Positions 8,180-17,476 of a DNA stretch of 64,000 bases are shown piece after piece. The notes beneath the pieces are model-generated. The model did not search any database. It worked only from the letters and a program-made list of their open reading frames with translations, and had not been told where the DNA came from. Location: NCBI RefSeq assembly GCF_015220045.1, contig NZ_JADBGB010000001.1:3031001-3095000 (forward strand), read 5' to 3'. Every line of letters begins with the position of its first letter. The stretch's first letter is position 1. Origin of the DNA: Marivivens aquimaris. GTDB taxonomy: Bacteria; Pseudomonadota; Alphaproteobacteria; Rhodobacterales; Rhodobacteraceae. Both the position numbers and the translations under genes were made by a program.

Positions 8180-8676
8180 TGGCGCACCGTCCGTATGTGA
8201 TGTGGCCGCATAAGGCTCTGCGTACTGCTGCGGAGCCTGTGGCTGAGATCAATGACGAAATCCGTGCGATCTGGGACGAGATGATTGAAGCGATGGACGC
8301 GATGCCCGGCGTAGGGCTGGCCGCGGTCCAGCTTGGCATTCCGCTCCGTCTGGCTGTGGTGGATGCGTCGGACGAGCGCGGCAAGGCGGTTCGTATGGCG
8401 AACCCCGAGATCCTGCACGCATCGGTCCAGCCGCGCGATCACGAAGAAGCCTCTCCGAACCTGCCGGGCGTGTCGGCCAAGGTCACGCGCCCGCGCGCCG
8501 TGACGGTGAAGTTTATCAACGTGGACGGCGAGGAGCAGGAACAGGACTTCGTCGGCATCTGGGCGACCTCGGTCCAGCACCAGATCGACCACCTGAACGG
8601 CAAGATGTACTTCGACCGGATTTCCAAGGTGAAGCGCGACATGCTCGTGCGTAAAGCCAAGAAGCTGAACGGATAA
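8179..8676 (+). CDS. Peptide deformylase-like protein with altered active site
   Basis: This 165-residue protein is plainly a deformylase homologue: it has [10 protein letters not shown] and the C-terminal [14 protein letters not shown] block. Two catalytic positions have changed. The EGCLS motif reads EASPN, so the metal-ligand Cys is Ser92, and HExxH reads HQIDH, so the catalytic Glu is Gln135. The two metal histidines (134 and 138) remain. It is probably not an active deformylase. It may bind formylated peptides, nascent chains or the ribosome as a pseudoenzyme, but that is inference. Its start is coupled to the upstream def stop, and fmt follows 4 nt later. Confidence 0.88.
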   Translation: MAHRPYVMWPHKALRTAAEPVAEINDEIRAIWDEMIEAMDAMPGVGLAAVQLGIPLRLAVVDASDERGKAVRMANPEILHASVQPRDHEEASPNLPGVSAKVTRPRAVTVKFINVDGEEQEQDFVGIWATSVQHQIDHLNGKMYFDRISKVKRDMLVRKAKKLNG

Positions 8677-8680
8677 GACG

Positions 8681-9577
8681 ATGCGCGTTGTTTTCATGGG
8701 TACGCCGGACTTCTCGGTGCCGGTTCTGGACGCTCTCGTCGGTGCAGGTCACGAGATTGCTGCGGTCTACTCGCAACCGCCGCGTCCCGCCGGTCGTGGT
8801 AAGAAAGACCGCCCTTCTCCCGTCCACGCCCGTGCGCTGGAGTTGGGGCTCGAAGTCCGTCACCCCGTTAATTTCAAGAATGCCGAGGATGTTGATGCCT
8901 TCGCCGCGCTGAACGCCGATGTGGCTGTGGTCGTGGCTTACGGTCTGATCCTGCCGCAGAGCCTGCTGGATGCGCCAAAGCACGGCTGCCTGAACATCCA
9001 TGCCTCGCTGTTGCCGCGTTGGCGTGGGGCCGCGCCGATCCATCGCGCGATCATGGCAGGCGATACCGAAACCGGCGTTTGCATCATGCAGATGGAAGCA
9101 GGTCTCGATACTGGTCCGGTTCTGCTTCGTCAGGCGACCGCGATCGGGGCCGAGGAAACCACCGGCCAGCTTCATGACTGGCTGTCGGAGATGGGGGCAA
9201 AGGCCATCGTCGCCGCGCTCTCCCGCCTTGACCAGCTGGAGCCGCAGGTTCAGCCCGAGGAGGGCGTGACCTACGCTGCCAAGATCGACAAGGCCGAAGC
9301 CAAGATCGACTGGAGCGAACCTGCCGAAGTCGTGGACCGCAAAATCCGCGGCCTGTCCCCATTCCCCGGTGCGTGGTGCGAAATCGACGGTGAGCGCGTG
9401 AAGCTGCTCGGCTCGAAGCTGGCCAATGGGCAGGGCGACGCGGGTCGGGTGCTTAGCGAGTTCGTTGTGGCCTGCGGGGGTGGCGCGGTGGAGATCACAC
9501 GCCTTCAGCGTTCGGGCAAAAAGCCGATGACCACCGAAGACGCCCTGCGCGGGATGACCCTGCCAGAGAAAATCTGA
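8681..9577 (+). CDS. fmt: Methionyl-tRNA formyltransferase
   Basis: At 298 residues this is the enzyme that formylates Met-tRNAfMet using 10-formyltetrahydrofolate. The start [19 protein letters not shown] is the family hallmark. The catalytic segment [25 protein letters not shown] includes the conserved Asn, His and SLLP motif. The C-terminal OB-like domain carries [10 protein letters not shown]. It follows two deformylase-type genes in the same operon and its stop overlaps a tiny downstream gene (TGATG). Slightly shorter than the E. coli protein, within the family range. Confidence 0.97.
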   Translation: MRVVFMGTPDFSVPVLDALVGAGHEIAAVYSQPPRPAGRGKKDRPSPVHARALELGLEVRHPVNFKNAEDVDAFAALNADVAVVVAYGLILPQSLLDAPKHGCLNIHASLLPRWRGAAPIHRAIMAGDTETGVCIMQMEAGLDTGPVLLRQATAIGAEETTGQLHDWLSEMGAKAIVAALSRLDQLEPQVQPEEGVTYAAKIDKAEAKIDWSEPAEVVDRKIRGLSPFPGAWCEIDGERVKLLGSKLANGQGDAGRVLSEFVVACGGGAVEITRLQRSGKKPMTTEDALRGMTLPEKI

Positions 9578-9750
9578 TGGGCTTTCTGCTCGGCCTGCCG
9601 CGCATGGCGCTCGGCCTCGTGTTCTGGTTTCTGATCTGGATTTTCACGCGCCCCGGCGGCTGGCTATTCGGCTGTATTGCCGTGGTGCTGGCGGTGAAAA
9701 TGGTGCCGCCGCAGTTCTGGGAATACTTCCAGTCGTCGCCTAGCCCTTGA
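9577..9750 (+). CDS. Small membrane protein, 57 aa
   Basis: A short frame starts on the fmt stop (TGATG), indicating translational coupling. It encodes [20 protein letters not shown] and continues with a second hydrophobic stretch ([16 protein letters not shown]), so one or two membrane helices are likely, ending in a short polar tail. Its last 11 bases overlap the end of the convergent rnhA. I recognise no family. Coupling and composition suggest a real gene, but the length makes this uncertain. Confidence 0.6.
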   Translation: MGFLLGLPRMALGLVFWFLIWIFTRPGGWLFGCIAVVLAVKMVPPQFWEYFQSSPSP

Positions 9751-10192
9751 ACGGAGCCATGCCCCGACGGGCCAATTCGTCTGCGCGTTCGTTTTCGGGA
9801 TGGCCTGCGTGGCCTTTGACCCATTCCCACGTGACCTTGTGCTGACGATTGGCTTCGTCCAGCCGCTTCCATAGATCCTCGTTCTTGACCGGCTTGTTGG
9901 TCGAGGTCTTCCAGCCGCGCTTTTTCCAGCCCCACATCCATTCGGTGATGCCGCCTTTGACGTAGGCGCTATCGGTCACGACGGTGATCGTGCTGGTACG
10001 TGAAAGCGACTCGAGCGCGTTGATCGCAGCGAGGAGCTCCATGCGGTTATTGGTCGTATTCGCCTCGCCGCCGCAGAGCTCACGTTCTTTAACGACGGTC
10101 TCGCCATCTTTGGCTTGGAGCAACGCTCCCCAACCACCCGGGCCGGGATTGCCGCTGCAGGCACCGTCTGTGTAGGCGTAGAGTTCAGGCAC
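9740..10192 (-). CDS. rnhA: Ribonuclease HI
   Basis: This 150-residue enzyme degrades the RNA strand of RNA:DNA hybrids. The catalytic acidic residues are visible: Asp in [14 protein letters not shown], Glu in [10 protein letters not shown], Asp in [11 protein letters not shown] and the terminal Asp in NERADELAR. The basic protrusion typical of bacterial RNase HI is present ([20 protein letters not shown]). It lies 32 nt downstream of ispH on the same strand and is probably cotranscribed with it. Confidence 0.97.
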   Translation of the reverse strand: MPELYAYTDGACSGNPGPGGWGALLQAKDGETVVKERELCGGEANTTNNRMELLAAINALESLSRTSTITVVTDSAYVKGGITEWMWGWKKRGWKTSTNKPVKNEDLWKRLDEANRQHKVTWEWVKGHAGHPENERADELARRGMAPFKG

Positions 10193-10224
10193 AAGTGTAT
10201 CCTGTTGGTCTGTATTTGAGAGGA

Positions 10225-11175
10225 TCAGGCGGGGACGCGCAGGACGCGTGGCACCTTGAATTCGACATGCTCTTCGGCGGTCACCACCTGTTCGACCGTG
10301 ACATCGTAGTGTGCGCTGAACGCATCCACGACTTCGTTGATCAGAACTTCGGGCGCGGAGGCGCCGGCGGTGATGCCAATCGTGCGGATGCCTTCGATAG
10401 CTCGCCAGTCGATATCGGTCGCACGTTGTACCAACTGCGCGTAGTTGCAGCCGTTCTTGGCTGCGACCTCGACGAGGCGCTTGGAATTGGAGCTATTCGG
10501 CGCGCCGACCACCAGCAGGGCGTCGCACTGGGGCGCGATGGCTTTCACGGCTTCCTGTCGGTTCGTGGTGGCGTAGCAGATGTCTTCTTTGTGCGGACCG
10601 ACGATCGCAGGGAAGCGGGCTTTCAGCGCGGCAACGATGTCGATGGTGTCATCGACGGAAAGCGTCGTCTGCGTGACAAACGCCAGCTTCGACGGATCGC
10701 GCACTTCGACCTGCGCCACATCATCGACGGTTTCGACCAGTAGAACCTCACCATCGGGCAGCTGACCCATGGTGCCGATGGTTTCGGGGTGGCCTTCGTG
10801 TCCGATCATGACGATCTGGAGGCCCTCTTCGGCATGGCGCGAAGCTTCGATATGGACCTTGCTCACAAGCGGGCAGGTGGCATCGACATAGACCATGTTC
10901 CGGCGCTCGGCGTCTGCGGGCACGGACTTTGGAACGCCGTGGGCCGAGAAAATCACCGGACGGTCCGGCGGGCATTCGTGCAGCTCTTCAACAAAGACCG
11001 CGCCTTTGTCCTTCAACGAATCCACGACGAATTTGTTGTGGACGATCTCGTGGCGGACATAGACGGGCGCGCCCCATTTATCGATCGCCATTTCGACGAT
11101 CTTGATGGCGCGGTCGACACCGGCACAGAACCCGCGAGGGGCGGCGAGGTACAATGTAAGCTGCGGCTTTTCCAT
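10225..11175 (-). CDS. ispH: 4-hydroxy-3-methylbut-2-enyl diphosphate reductase IspH
   Basis: This 316-residue iron-sulfur enzyme carries out the last step of the MEP isoprenoid pathway, giving IPP and DMAPP. The three cluster cysteines are visible in [22 protein letters not shown] and [11 protein letters not shown]. The catalytic Glu region TNRQEAV and the substrate loop [10 protein letters not shown] are intact. I use the ATG at 11175 ([19 protein letters not shown]), which gives the usual family length; an upstream in-frame ATG at 11193 would add six residues. No strong Shine-Dalgarno precedes either start. Confidence 0.95.
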   Translation of the reverse strand: MEKPQLTLYLAAPRGFCAGVDRAIKIVEMAIDKWGAPVYVRHEIVHNKFVVDSLKDKGAVFVEELHECPPDRPVIFSAHGVPKSVPADAERRNMVYVDATCPLVSKVHIEASRHAEEGLQIVMIGHEGHPETIGTMGQLPDGEVLLVETVDDVAQVEVRDPSKLAFVTQTTLSVDDTIDIVAALKARFPAIVGPHKEDICYATTNRQEAVKAIAPQCDALLVVGAPNSSNSKRLVEVAAKNGCNYAQLVQRATDIDWRAIEGIRTIGITAGASAPEVLINEVVDAFSAHYDVTVEQVVTAEEHVEFKVPRVLRVPA

Positions 11176-11241
11176 GAAGTGACAGTTAGACATCGCGCCG
11201 TGGCCTGTCCAGTTGTCGGAGGTCACTTTGCGCTGACCCTG

Positions 11242-11271
11242 AAAAGCAAAAAGCCGGGGTGACCCCGGCTC
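11242..11271 (-). terminator. Intrinsic terminator for the NYN-domain gene
   Basis: AGCCGGGGT and ACCCCGGCT (11252-11270) form a 9-bp stem. On the minus strand it is followed by TTTTTGCTTTT, so it terminates leftward transcription of the NYN gene just before ispH begins. Confidence 0.85.
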
Positions 11272-11276
11272 TGTGC

Positions 11277-11849
11277 TTATTTCGCGGTGTCGGAGCCTTC
11301 CGACTTTTCCGGACGCGGCTCGCGCGGCGGACGACCGATGACATCGCGCAGCTCTTCAAGCTCGATGAAGTTGTCGGCCTGACGACGGAGTTCGTCGGCG
11401 ATCATCGGCGGCTGGCTGCGGATCGTCGAAACGACAGAGACGCGAACGCCTTTGCGCTGGAGCGCTTCGACCAGCGGGCGGAAATCGCCGTCGCCGGAGA
11501 ACAGCACGATGTGATCGACGTGCGGGGACAGTTCCATAGCATCGACGGTCAGTTCGATGTCCATGTTGCCCTTCACCTTACGGCGACCCATGCTATCGGT
11601 GTATTCTTTGGCCGGCTTGGTCACCATGGTGAAGCCGTTGTAGTGCAGCCAGTCGACCAGCGGACGAATGGGGGAGTACTCGTCGTTTTCCAGAAGCGCG
11701 GTGTAGTAGAAAGCCCGAAGCAGTTTGCCACGACGCATGAACTCGCTGCGCAGAAGCTTGTAATCGATGTCGAACCCGAGCGCTTTGGCAGCAGCGTATA
11801 AGTTGGACCCATCGATGAAGAGCGCTAATCGCTCATCACGATAAAACAT
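11277..11849 (-). CDS. NYN domain protein (LabA/DUF88 family)
   Basis: This 190-residue protein is a PIN-like NYN-domain protein. The acidic metal-site motifs are visible: LFIDGSNLY near the N-terminus, [13 protein letters not shown] in the middle and [21 protein letters not shown] before the C-terminus. Bacterial NYN proteins are thought to act on RNA, but the substrate here is unknown. The tail is acidic and proline-rich. It has its own terminator and is divergent from folK across an AT-rich gap, so it is probably a separate transcript. Confidence 0.85.
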   Translation of the reverse strand: MFYRDERLALFIDGSNLYAAAKALGFDIDYKLLRSEFMRRGKLLRAFYYTALLENDEYSPIRPLVDWLHYNGFTMVTKPAKEYTDSMGRRKVKGNMDIELTVDAMELSPHVDHIVLFSGDGDFRPLVEALQRKGVRVSVVSTIRSQPPMIADELRRQADNFIELEELRDVIGRPPREPRPEKSEGSDTAK

Positions 11850-11958
11850 GAAATATCCTTCCGAATTAAATGACCCGCCGATAAATCGTGAGTGGGTGGC
11901 GGATGGCCCTTACAACTATGTATTCACATATATTAGATAAGTCAGGATGTACTCCGGT

Positions 11959-12522
11959 ATGACAAATTGCATCACAATAGCATTGGGATCGAACGTTACG
12001 TCATCCTATGGGTCTCCAAAAGAGACAATCCTTCACGCAATACGTGTAATCGGTGACTCTTTCGGCGTAGTTACAAAAAATAGTCGTATACTTAGAACTC
12101 CGAGTTTTCCCGCAGGTTCCGGACCCGATTATGCAAACGCAGTGATTCGGTTCGATGGAAAAAACGAGGCGGCGCGGATACTTGCCATTCTCCATGAGAT
12201 TGAAGCCGAATTCGGGCGGGAGCGTGTCGAACGTTGGGGGCAGCGCACGTTGGATCTCGACCTGCTTTGTGTCGGTGACGAGGTGCTTCCGGACCGTACT
12301 TTGTTGCAGGAGTGGATCGACCTGCCACCGGACCGACAGACCAAAGAAGCGCCTGACCAGTTGATTTTGCCGCACCCGCGTATTCAGGACCGCGCCTTCG
12401 TACTTGTCCCGATGGCTGAGGTCGCGCCCGAGTGGGTTCATCCCGTACTCGGGCGTTCGGTGACACAGATGCGCGACGCCCTGCCGTCCGAGTTGCTCGA
12501 TGAGGTGGTCGAGTACGCCTGA
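11959..12522 (+). CDS. folK: 2-amino-4-hydroxy-6-hydroxymethyldihydropteridine pyrophosphokinase
   Basis: FolK transfers pyrophosphate from ATP to the pterin precursor in folate synthesis. The start CITIALGSNV and the signature WGQRTLDLDLL are diagnostic, followed by LPHPRIQDRAFVLVPMAEVAPEW. The protein is about 187 residues with a family-typical N-terminus. Either ATG at 11947 or 11959 could initiate. The only Shine-Dalgarno-like AGGA (11943-11946) abuts the first ATG, which favours the second. Its 5' third is noticeably more AT-rich than its neighbours. It lies 92 nt upstream of rpoZ. Confidence 0.9.
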   Translation: MTNCITIALGSNVTSSYGSPKETILHAIRVIGDSFGVVTKNSRILRTPSFPAGSGPDYANAVIRFDGKNEAARILAILHEIEAEFGRERVERWGQRTLDLDLLCVGDEVLPDRTLLQEWIDLPPDRQTKEAPDQLILPHPRIQDRAFVLVPMAEVAPEWVHPVLGRSVTQMRDALPSELLDEVVEYA

Positions 12523-12542
12523 GGCCGATCTGGCGAATCCGC

Positions 12543-12571
12543 TTGTAAATCTGTGGATGGAACCTTATGTG
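12543..12571 (+). promoter_or_regulatory. Candidate sigma-70 promoter for rpoZ-rsh
   Basis: TTGTAA (12543) is separated by 17 nt from TATGTG (12566), about 45 nt before the rpoZ start. Match to consensus is partial and the position is suitable. Confidence 0.35.
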
Positions 12572-12614
12572 AGGGGCTTCCTAGGACCACCTTATAAAAA
12601 AGTGGAGTGCGCTC

Positions 12615-12968
12615 ATGGCCCGCGTAACGGTAGAAGATTGCGTCGATAAAGTTCCCAACCGCTTCGAGCTGGTGATGCTTGCTGCGCATCGCGCCCGTGA
12701 AATTTCGTCCGGTTCCGCACTGACTGTTTCGCGTGACAACGACAAGAACCCCGTTGTTGCCCTGCGTGAGATCGCCGAAGAAACCCAGCAGACCGACGAC
12801 CTGCGTGAGCGCATGATCGAATCGCTTCAGACCCAGATCGAAGTCGACGAGCCGGAAGAAGACGCGATGGCGCTTCTTATGGGCGCTGAAAACGATCGTC
12901 CGGCAGAAGACGATATGTCCGAAGAAAAGCTGCTCCGTCAGCTTATGGAGGCACAGGGCCAGCGTTAA
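12615..12968 (+). CDS. rpoZ: RNA polymerase omega subunit
   Basis: This 117-residue protein starts [33 protein letters not shown], the conserved omega core that chaperones beta-prime during polymerase assembly and forms part of the ppGpp site. The C-terminal half is an acidic, helical extension ([13 protein letters not shown]). The position directly before the ppGpp synthetase/hydrolase gene, 36 nt apart, is conserved in proteobacteria and fits the functional link between omega and the stringent response. Confidence 0.95.
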   Translation: MARVTVEDCVDKVPNRFELVMLAAHRAREISSGSALTVSRDNDKNPVVALREIAEETQQTDDLRERMIESLQTQIEVDEPEEDAMALLMGAENDRPAEDDMSEEKLLRQLMEAQGQR

Positions 12969-13004
12969 TCGCGACCCTAGGGATTGAAAGGCGCAGGACC
13001 AACG

Positions 13005-15143
13005 ATGACCGCCGACGACCTGATCGCGCTGGTCCGCGCATACAACCCCCGCACCAATGCCAAGCTGATCGCCGAAGCATATGATTTCGGCGAGCAGATG
13101 CACGACGGCCAGTTCCGTCACTCGGGTGAACCCTATTTCACCCACCCCGTCGCGGTTGCGACAATCCTCGCACAGCAGCAAATGGATGACGCGACGATCG
13201 TCTGCGCCCTGCTGCACGACACCATCGAAGATACCAAGGCCAACTTTGCCGAAGTCGAGCGCCGTTTCGGCCGCGACATCGCAGAGCTTGTCGATGGCGT
13301 CACCAAGCTGACCAATATCCAGCTGACCTCGACCCGTTCGAAGCAAGCTGAAAATTTCCGCAAGCTCTTTATGGCGATGTCGCGCGACCTGCGCGTGATC
13401 CTCGTGAAACTGGCCGACCGTCTGCACAACATGCGGACGATCAAGTCGATGCGGCCTGAAAAGCAGGTCCAGAAAGCCCGCGAAACCATGGATATCTACG
13501 CTCCGCTTGCGGGCCGCATGGGTATGCAGTGGATGCGCGAAGAGCTTGAGGATCTGGCGTTCAAGGTTCTGAACTCCGAAGCGCGCAATTCGATCATGCG
13601 CCGCTTCATCATGCTCCAGAAAGAAACCGGCGACGTGATCCAGCGGATCACTTCGGACATGCGGATCGAACTGGAGAAAGCCGGCATCCAGGCCGAGGTC
13701 TACGGCCGCGCGAAGAAGCCGTACTCGATCTGGCGCAAGATGCAGGAGAAGGATCAGGGCTTCAGTCGCCTGTCCGACATCTACGGTTTCCGTGTCATCA
13801 CCGCGACCGAGGCCGACTGCTACCGCGTGCTTGGTGCGATCCACCAGCGTTGGCGCTCGGTGCCTGGTCGCTTCAAGGACTATATCAGCCAGCCTAAATC
13901 GAACGGCTATCGCTCAATCCACACGACCGTTTCGGGCCGTGACGGTAAGCGCGTTGAAGTGCAGATCCGTACCCGCGAAATGCACGAGGTCGCTGAAACC
14001 GGCGTTGCCGCGCACTGGTCCTACAAAAATGGTGAGCGCGTCGAGAACCGTTTTGCTGTCGATCCGGTACGCTGGATTGCGCAGCTGACTGAACGCCTCG
14101 ACGACGAAAGCGATCACGACGAGTTCCTCGAAGCCGTCAAGCTCGAGATGTATCAGGACCAAGTGTTCTGCTTCACGCCCAAGGGCGATGTGATCAAGCT
14201 GCCGCGCGGCGCGACCCCGATCGACTTTGCCTACGCGATCCACACCCGCATTGGTGCGGCCTGCGTTGGTGCAAAGGTTGACGGCATTCGCGTGCCGCTC
14301 TGGACACGTCTGAAAAACGGCCAGTCGGTCGACATCATCACTGCCGAGGGCCAGAAGCCCGAAGCGACGTGGATCGATATCGTCGTCACGGGCCGTGCGA
14401 AGTCCGCGATCCGCCGTGCTCTCCGTCAGGAAGACCGCGAGCGCTATATCAAGCTGGGCCGCGAACTGGCGCGTGTGGCGTTTGAAAACGTTGGTAAAAT
14501 TGCGACCGTCAAAGCTCTGCGTACTGCGGCCAAGACGCTGGCGATGGACGACGTGGATGAAATGCTCGCCCGTCTGGGCAGTGCCGAACTGACGTCCCGC
14601 GAAGTCGTCCGCGCGATCTACCCTGACCTTGCCGAAAAGCAGGGTGAAGAGATCGAGCAGAGCCGCGCCGTTGTCGGTATCACTGCCGATCAGTCGTACA
14701 ATCGCGGCAAATGCTGCCAACCGGTGCCGGGCGAACGCATCGTGGGTATCACCTTCCGCGGCCAACCGCTCGTCATCCACACGATTGACTGTCAGGGCCT
14801 CGCCGCGTTCGAGGACCAGCCCGAGCGTTGGGTCGATCTGCATTGGCAGGACGGTCTGCACTCCGCGTCGCACACCGTGACGCTCGACATGACGATCAGC
14901 AATGATGCTGGCGTTCTGGGCCGCATCTGCACCGTCATCGGCGAGCAGGACGCGAATATCTCGGACCTGAACTTCATCGACCGCAAGCCCGACTTCTACC
15001 GCCTGCAGGTGGACGTCGATCTGCGCGACATCGAACATCTGCACCGTGTCATGACAGCGTTGGAAGCCGAGAGTAACGTCTCCTCCATCGCGCGTCTGCA
15101 AGATCCGACGCGCGAGAAGCGTCGGAAAGAGGACCACGAGTAG
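13005..15143 (+). CDS. rsh: Bifunctional (p)ppGpp synthetase/hydrolase (RSH)
   Basis: At 712 residues this is the single long RelA/SpoT homologue typical of alphaproteobacteria. The N-terminal HD hydrolase motif is intact (CALLHDTIEDT), so it can degrade ppGpp. The synthetase domain follows (RLSDIYGFRVITATEADCYRVLG), then TGS (CFTPKGDVIKLPRGATPIDFAYAIH), a Cys-containing region (NRGKCCQPVPGE) and a terminal ACT domain (GRICTVIGEQDANISDL). I start at the ATG at 13005, preceded by AGGA, not the TTG at 12984. The stop overlaps the next start. Confidence 0.96.
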   Translation: MTADDLIALVRAYNPRTNAKLIAEAYDFGEQMHDGQFRHSGEPYFTHPVAVATILAQQQMDDATIVCALLHDTIEDTKANFAEVERRFGRDIAELVDGVTKLTNIQLTSTRSKQAENFRKLFMAMSRDLRVILVKLADRLHNMRTIKSMRPEKQVQKARETMDIYAPLAGRMGMQWMREELEDLAFKVLNSEARNSIMRRFIMLQKETGDVIQRITSDMRIELEKAGIQAEVYGRAKKPYSIWRKMQEKDQGFSRLSDIYGFRVITATEADCYRVLGAIHQRWRSVPGRFKDYISQPKSNGYRSIHTTVSGRDGKRVEVQIRTREMHEVAETGVAAHWSYKNGERVENRFAVDPVRWIAQLTERLDDESDHDEFLEAVKLEMYQDQVFCFTPKGDVIKLPRGATPIDFAYAIHTRIGAACVGAKVDGIRVPLWTRLKNGQSVDIITAEGQKPEATWIDIVVTGRAKSAIRRALRQEDRERYIKLGRELARVAFENVGKIATVKALRTAAKTLAMDDVDEMLARLGSAELTSREVVRAIYPDLAEKQGEEIEQSRAVVGITADQSYNRGKCCQPVPGERIVGITFRGQPLVIHTIDCQGLAAFEDQPERWVDLHWQDGLHSASHTVTLDMTISNDAGVLGRICTVIGEQDANISDLNFIDRKPDFYRLQVDVDLRDIEHLHRVMTALEAESNVSSIARLQDPTREKRRKEDHE

Positions 15144-15790
15144 TGTTCAAGCGTCGGGACAGGCGGCCTTGGTGGCAAGTGCTGCTCCATGTTGTCTGGC
15201 CGAAAGGGGGCTGGGTTCGCGCGTTCGAATACACCCGTCACCGCTTGCAACGTCTCCCCGACACGCCCGAAAAGATCGGTCGCGGTTTGGCGGCCGGTGT
15301 ATTCACCAGCTTTACCCCGTTTTTTGGACTGCATTTCCTGATCGCATGGCTGATTTCCCGCGTTATTCGCGGCAACGTTCCCGCGTCACTGCTGGGGACG
15401 TTCTTTGGCAATCCGCTGACCTACGTGCCGATTGCGATGACCTCTCTCTGGACGGGTCACCTGATTATGGGGTCGCGCCCTGACCGCGAGGTGGCCCATA
15501 CGCTCGGCGGGATGTTTGCGGGGGCAGGGCGTGACCTGTGGAACAATTTCCTCGCGCTTTTCACGCCGATGAAAACCGACTGGACCCAGCTTGCGATCTT
15601 TTTCGAGGACGTCTTCCTGCCGTTCGCCATCGGTTGCATCATTCCGGGAGTGATCGCGGCAACGCTCGTTTATTTCCTGCTGACACCTGTCATCGGCGCT
15701 TACCAGAACAGTCGCCGCAAACGTCTTCGTGCGAAACTGGGACAACTCAACGCTGCGAAAGACACTGACGGCGCTCGCAAGACCCGATAA
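15143..15790 (+). CDS. DUF2062 membrane protein
   Basis: This 215-residue protein belongs to DUF2062. It has a basic N-terminus, then RGLAAGVFTSFTPFFGLHFLIAWLISRVIRGN and GNPLTYVPIAMTSLWTGHLIMG, the paired hydrophobic segments of this family, and a further helix near residue 165-185 (IGCIIPGVIAATLVYFLLTPV). It starts with GTG overlapping the rsh stop by one base. Its role is unknown. The conserved place between rsh and pdxJ points to housekeeping, but that is only context. Confidence 0.88.
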   Translation: MFKRRDRRPWWQVLLHVVWPKGGWVRAFEYTRHRLQRLPDTPEKIGRGLAAGVFTSFTPFFGLHFLIAWLISRVIRGNVPASLLGTFFGNPLTYVPIAMTSLWTGHLIMGSRPDREVAHTLGGMFAGAGRDLWNNFLALFTPMKTDWTQLAIFFEDVFLPFAIGCIIPGVIAATLVYFLLTPVIGAYQNSRRKRLRAKLGQLNAAKDTDGARKTR

Positions 15791-15823
15791 TGTCCGCGTA
15801 ATTCGATTCAACGGGAGAAAGTC

Positions 15824-16579
15824 ATGTCTGCTGGCAAACTGAGACTTGGCGTCAACATCGATCACGTCGCAACCGTGCGGAATGCCCGCGGTAGCGCATA
15901 TCCCGATCCGATCCGCGCGGCGAAGCTCGCCGAAGACGCAGGTGCTGATGGCATCACTGCACACCTGCGCGAAGACCGCCGCCACATCAGCGACGCGGAT
16001 ATCGAGGGGCTGATGGAAGCCCTGACCAGCCCGCTGAATTTTGAAATGGCTGCCACAGACGAGATGCAGGCCATCGCGCTACGCCACAAGCCGCACGCCG
16101 TTTGCATCGTCCCCGAAAAGCGCGAAGAGCGGACGACCGAGGGTGGCCTTGAGGTCGCCAAGGAAGAGAACCGGCTCGCCCATTTCATCGCGCCGCTGCG
16201 TGATGCAGGGTGCCGCGTGTCGATCTTTATCGCCGCCGACCGCCGCCAGATCGAAGCCGCGCACCGCATTGGCGCGCAGGTGATCGAACTGCACACGGGT
16301 GCCTATTGCGATCTCCACGCCGAAGGTAAATTCGCCGAGCGTGATGCTGAGCTTGAGCGTCTGGCCGAAATGGCGACGTTTGCAGATAGCCTCGGTCTCG
16401 AGGTCCACGCGGGCCACGGTCTGACATACGACACGGTAAAGCCCATTGCGGCTCTACCGGAAATTATGGAACTCAATATCGGTCACTTCATCATCGGCGA
16501 GGCCATTTTCCGCGGCCTGACACCTGCGGTTCAGGAAATGCGCCGTCTGATGGATGAAGCCCGCGAAGGTACGAACTGA
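15824..16579 (+). CDS. pdxJ: Pyridoxine 5'-phosphate synthase PdxJ
   Basis: This 251-residue TIM-barrel enzyme condenses 1-deoxy-D-xylulose 5-phosphate with 3-amino-2-oxopropyl phosphate to give pyridoxine 5'-phosphate. The start [18 protein letters not shown] and the blocks [35 protein letters not shown] and [12 protein letters not shown] are hallmarks. An appropriate GGGAGAAAG ribosome site lies upstream. The stop overlaps the next gene's start by one base. DXP also feeds the MEP pathway served by ispH in this window. Confidence 0.97.
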   Translation: MSAGKLRLGVNIDHVATVRNARGSAYPDPIRAAKLAEDAGADGITAHLREDRRHISDADIEGLMEALTSPLNFEMAATDEMQAIALRHKPHAVCIVPEKREERTTEGGLEVAKEENRLAHFIAPLRDAGCRVSIFIAADRRQIEAAHRIGAQVIELHTGAYCDLHAEGKFAERDAELERLAEMATFADSLGLEVHAGHGLTYDTVKPIAALPEIMELNIGHFIIGEAIFRGLTPAVQEMRRLMDEAREGTN

Positions 16580-17013
16580 TGAACCTCAAGCGCTACGCCA
16601 TTGCATTTCTTGTTGTGACGATTGTCTTCGACCTGATCAGATTTGCCCTGCTCAAGTTCGCGAGCTTCGACCTTGGTTCGGCAGGCAGCGGCATTGTCCC
16701 GTTCATCGGTGCGGCCGCCTTCACGATGCAGAACCACGTGCGCGAAACCCACTCTATTCCTGACAGTAAGACGCTTTGGGTCTTTGCCTTCCGTGCAGCT
16801 TTTGTCGGTATGGCAGTCAGCATGGTATATGCTGTTGTTGTCGGGATGGTCGTTCCTGCGATGCGCCTGCCGTTCGGGGACACGACCTTTGTTGCCATCC
16901 TGCTGGCCTCGCTCATTTTCATCAGCCTCGCGGGCGCTGTTGTGAACCGCATTTTCTTCGGACTGAGCGGTAAGGCCGAGATGGGCCGCCTACGCCGCGA
17001 GAATAAGGTCTGA
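16579..17013 (+). CDS. Four-helix membrane protein, 144 aa
   Basis: Hydrophobic segments near residues 7-25, 35-50, 68-92 and 104-127 suggest four membrane helices, with a basic C-terminus (GLSGKAEMGRLRRENKV) on the cytoplasmic side. The overall pattern resembles a small family of uncharacterised inner-membrane proteins (ABZJ_00895-like), but I am not sure of that match. It begins on the pdxJ stop and ends 6 nt before acpS, so it is in the same transcript. No function is evident. Confidence 0.75.
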   Translation: MNLKRYAIAFLVVTIVFDLIRFALLKFASFDLGSAGSGIVPFIGAAAFTMQNHVRETHSIPDSKTLWVFAFRAAFVGMAVSMVYAVVVGMVVPAMRLPFGDTTFVAILLASLIFISLAGAVVNRIFFGLSGKAEMGRLRRENKV

Positions 17014-17019
17014 TCCGCA

Positions 17020-17451
17020 ATGATCCTCGGTATCGGCACTGATCTCGCGAATATCGAGCGGATCGCGGGAACGCTGGAGCGTTTCGGCGACCGTTTTCGC
17101 AATCGTGTTTTCACCGAGATCGAGCAGAACAAAGCCGAACGCCGCGCTGACGTTGCCGGAACCTATGCCAAACGCTGGGCCGCCAAAGAGGCGTGTTCGA
17201 AGGCGCTCGGTACCGGTTTGCGAATGGGTATTTCGTGGAAAGACATGGCCGTCAGCAACTTACGCACGGGCCAGCCCGTCATGGAGCTTACCGGCTGGGC
17301 CAAAGAGCGGCTCGACGCAATGACGCCCGCAGGGCACGAAGCCATCGTACATGTGACGTTGACCGACGATCATCCTTGGGCGCAGGCCTTTGTTGTGATC
17401 GAAGCGCGACCGGTGTCTGCCTTGACACAAGGTACGCCGGGCAGCATGTAG
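17020..17451 (+). CDS. acpS: Holo-[acyl-carrier-protein] synthase AcpS
   Basis: This 143-residue enzyme attaches 4'-phosphopantetheine from CoA to the acyl carrier protein. The motifs are intact: [15 protein letters not shown] (metal Asp), [12 protein letters not shown], and [22 protein letters not shown] (metal Glu and catalytic Lys). Length is slightly above the E. coli enzyme owing to a short C-terminal tail. The acpS-lepB-rnc-era order is widespread in alphaproteobacteria. Confidence 0.96.
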   Translation: MILGIGTDLANIERIAGTLERFGDRFRNRVFTEIEQNKAERRADVAGTYAKRWAAKEACSKALGTGLRMGISWKDMAVSNLRTGQPVMELTGWAKERLDAMTPAGHEAIVHVTLTDDHPWAQAFVVIEARPVSALTQGTPGSM

Positions 17452-17476
17452 CGAACTGATTTTCTAGGAGCAGAGT

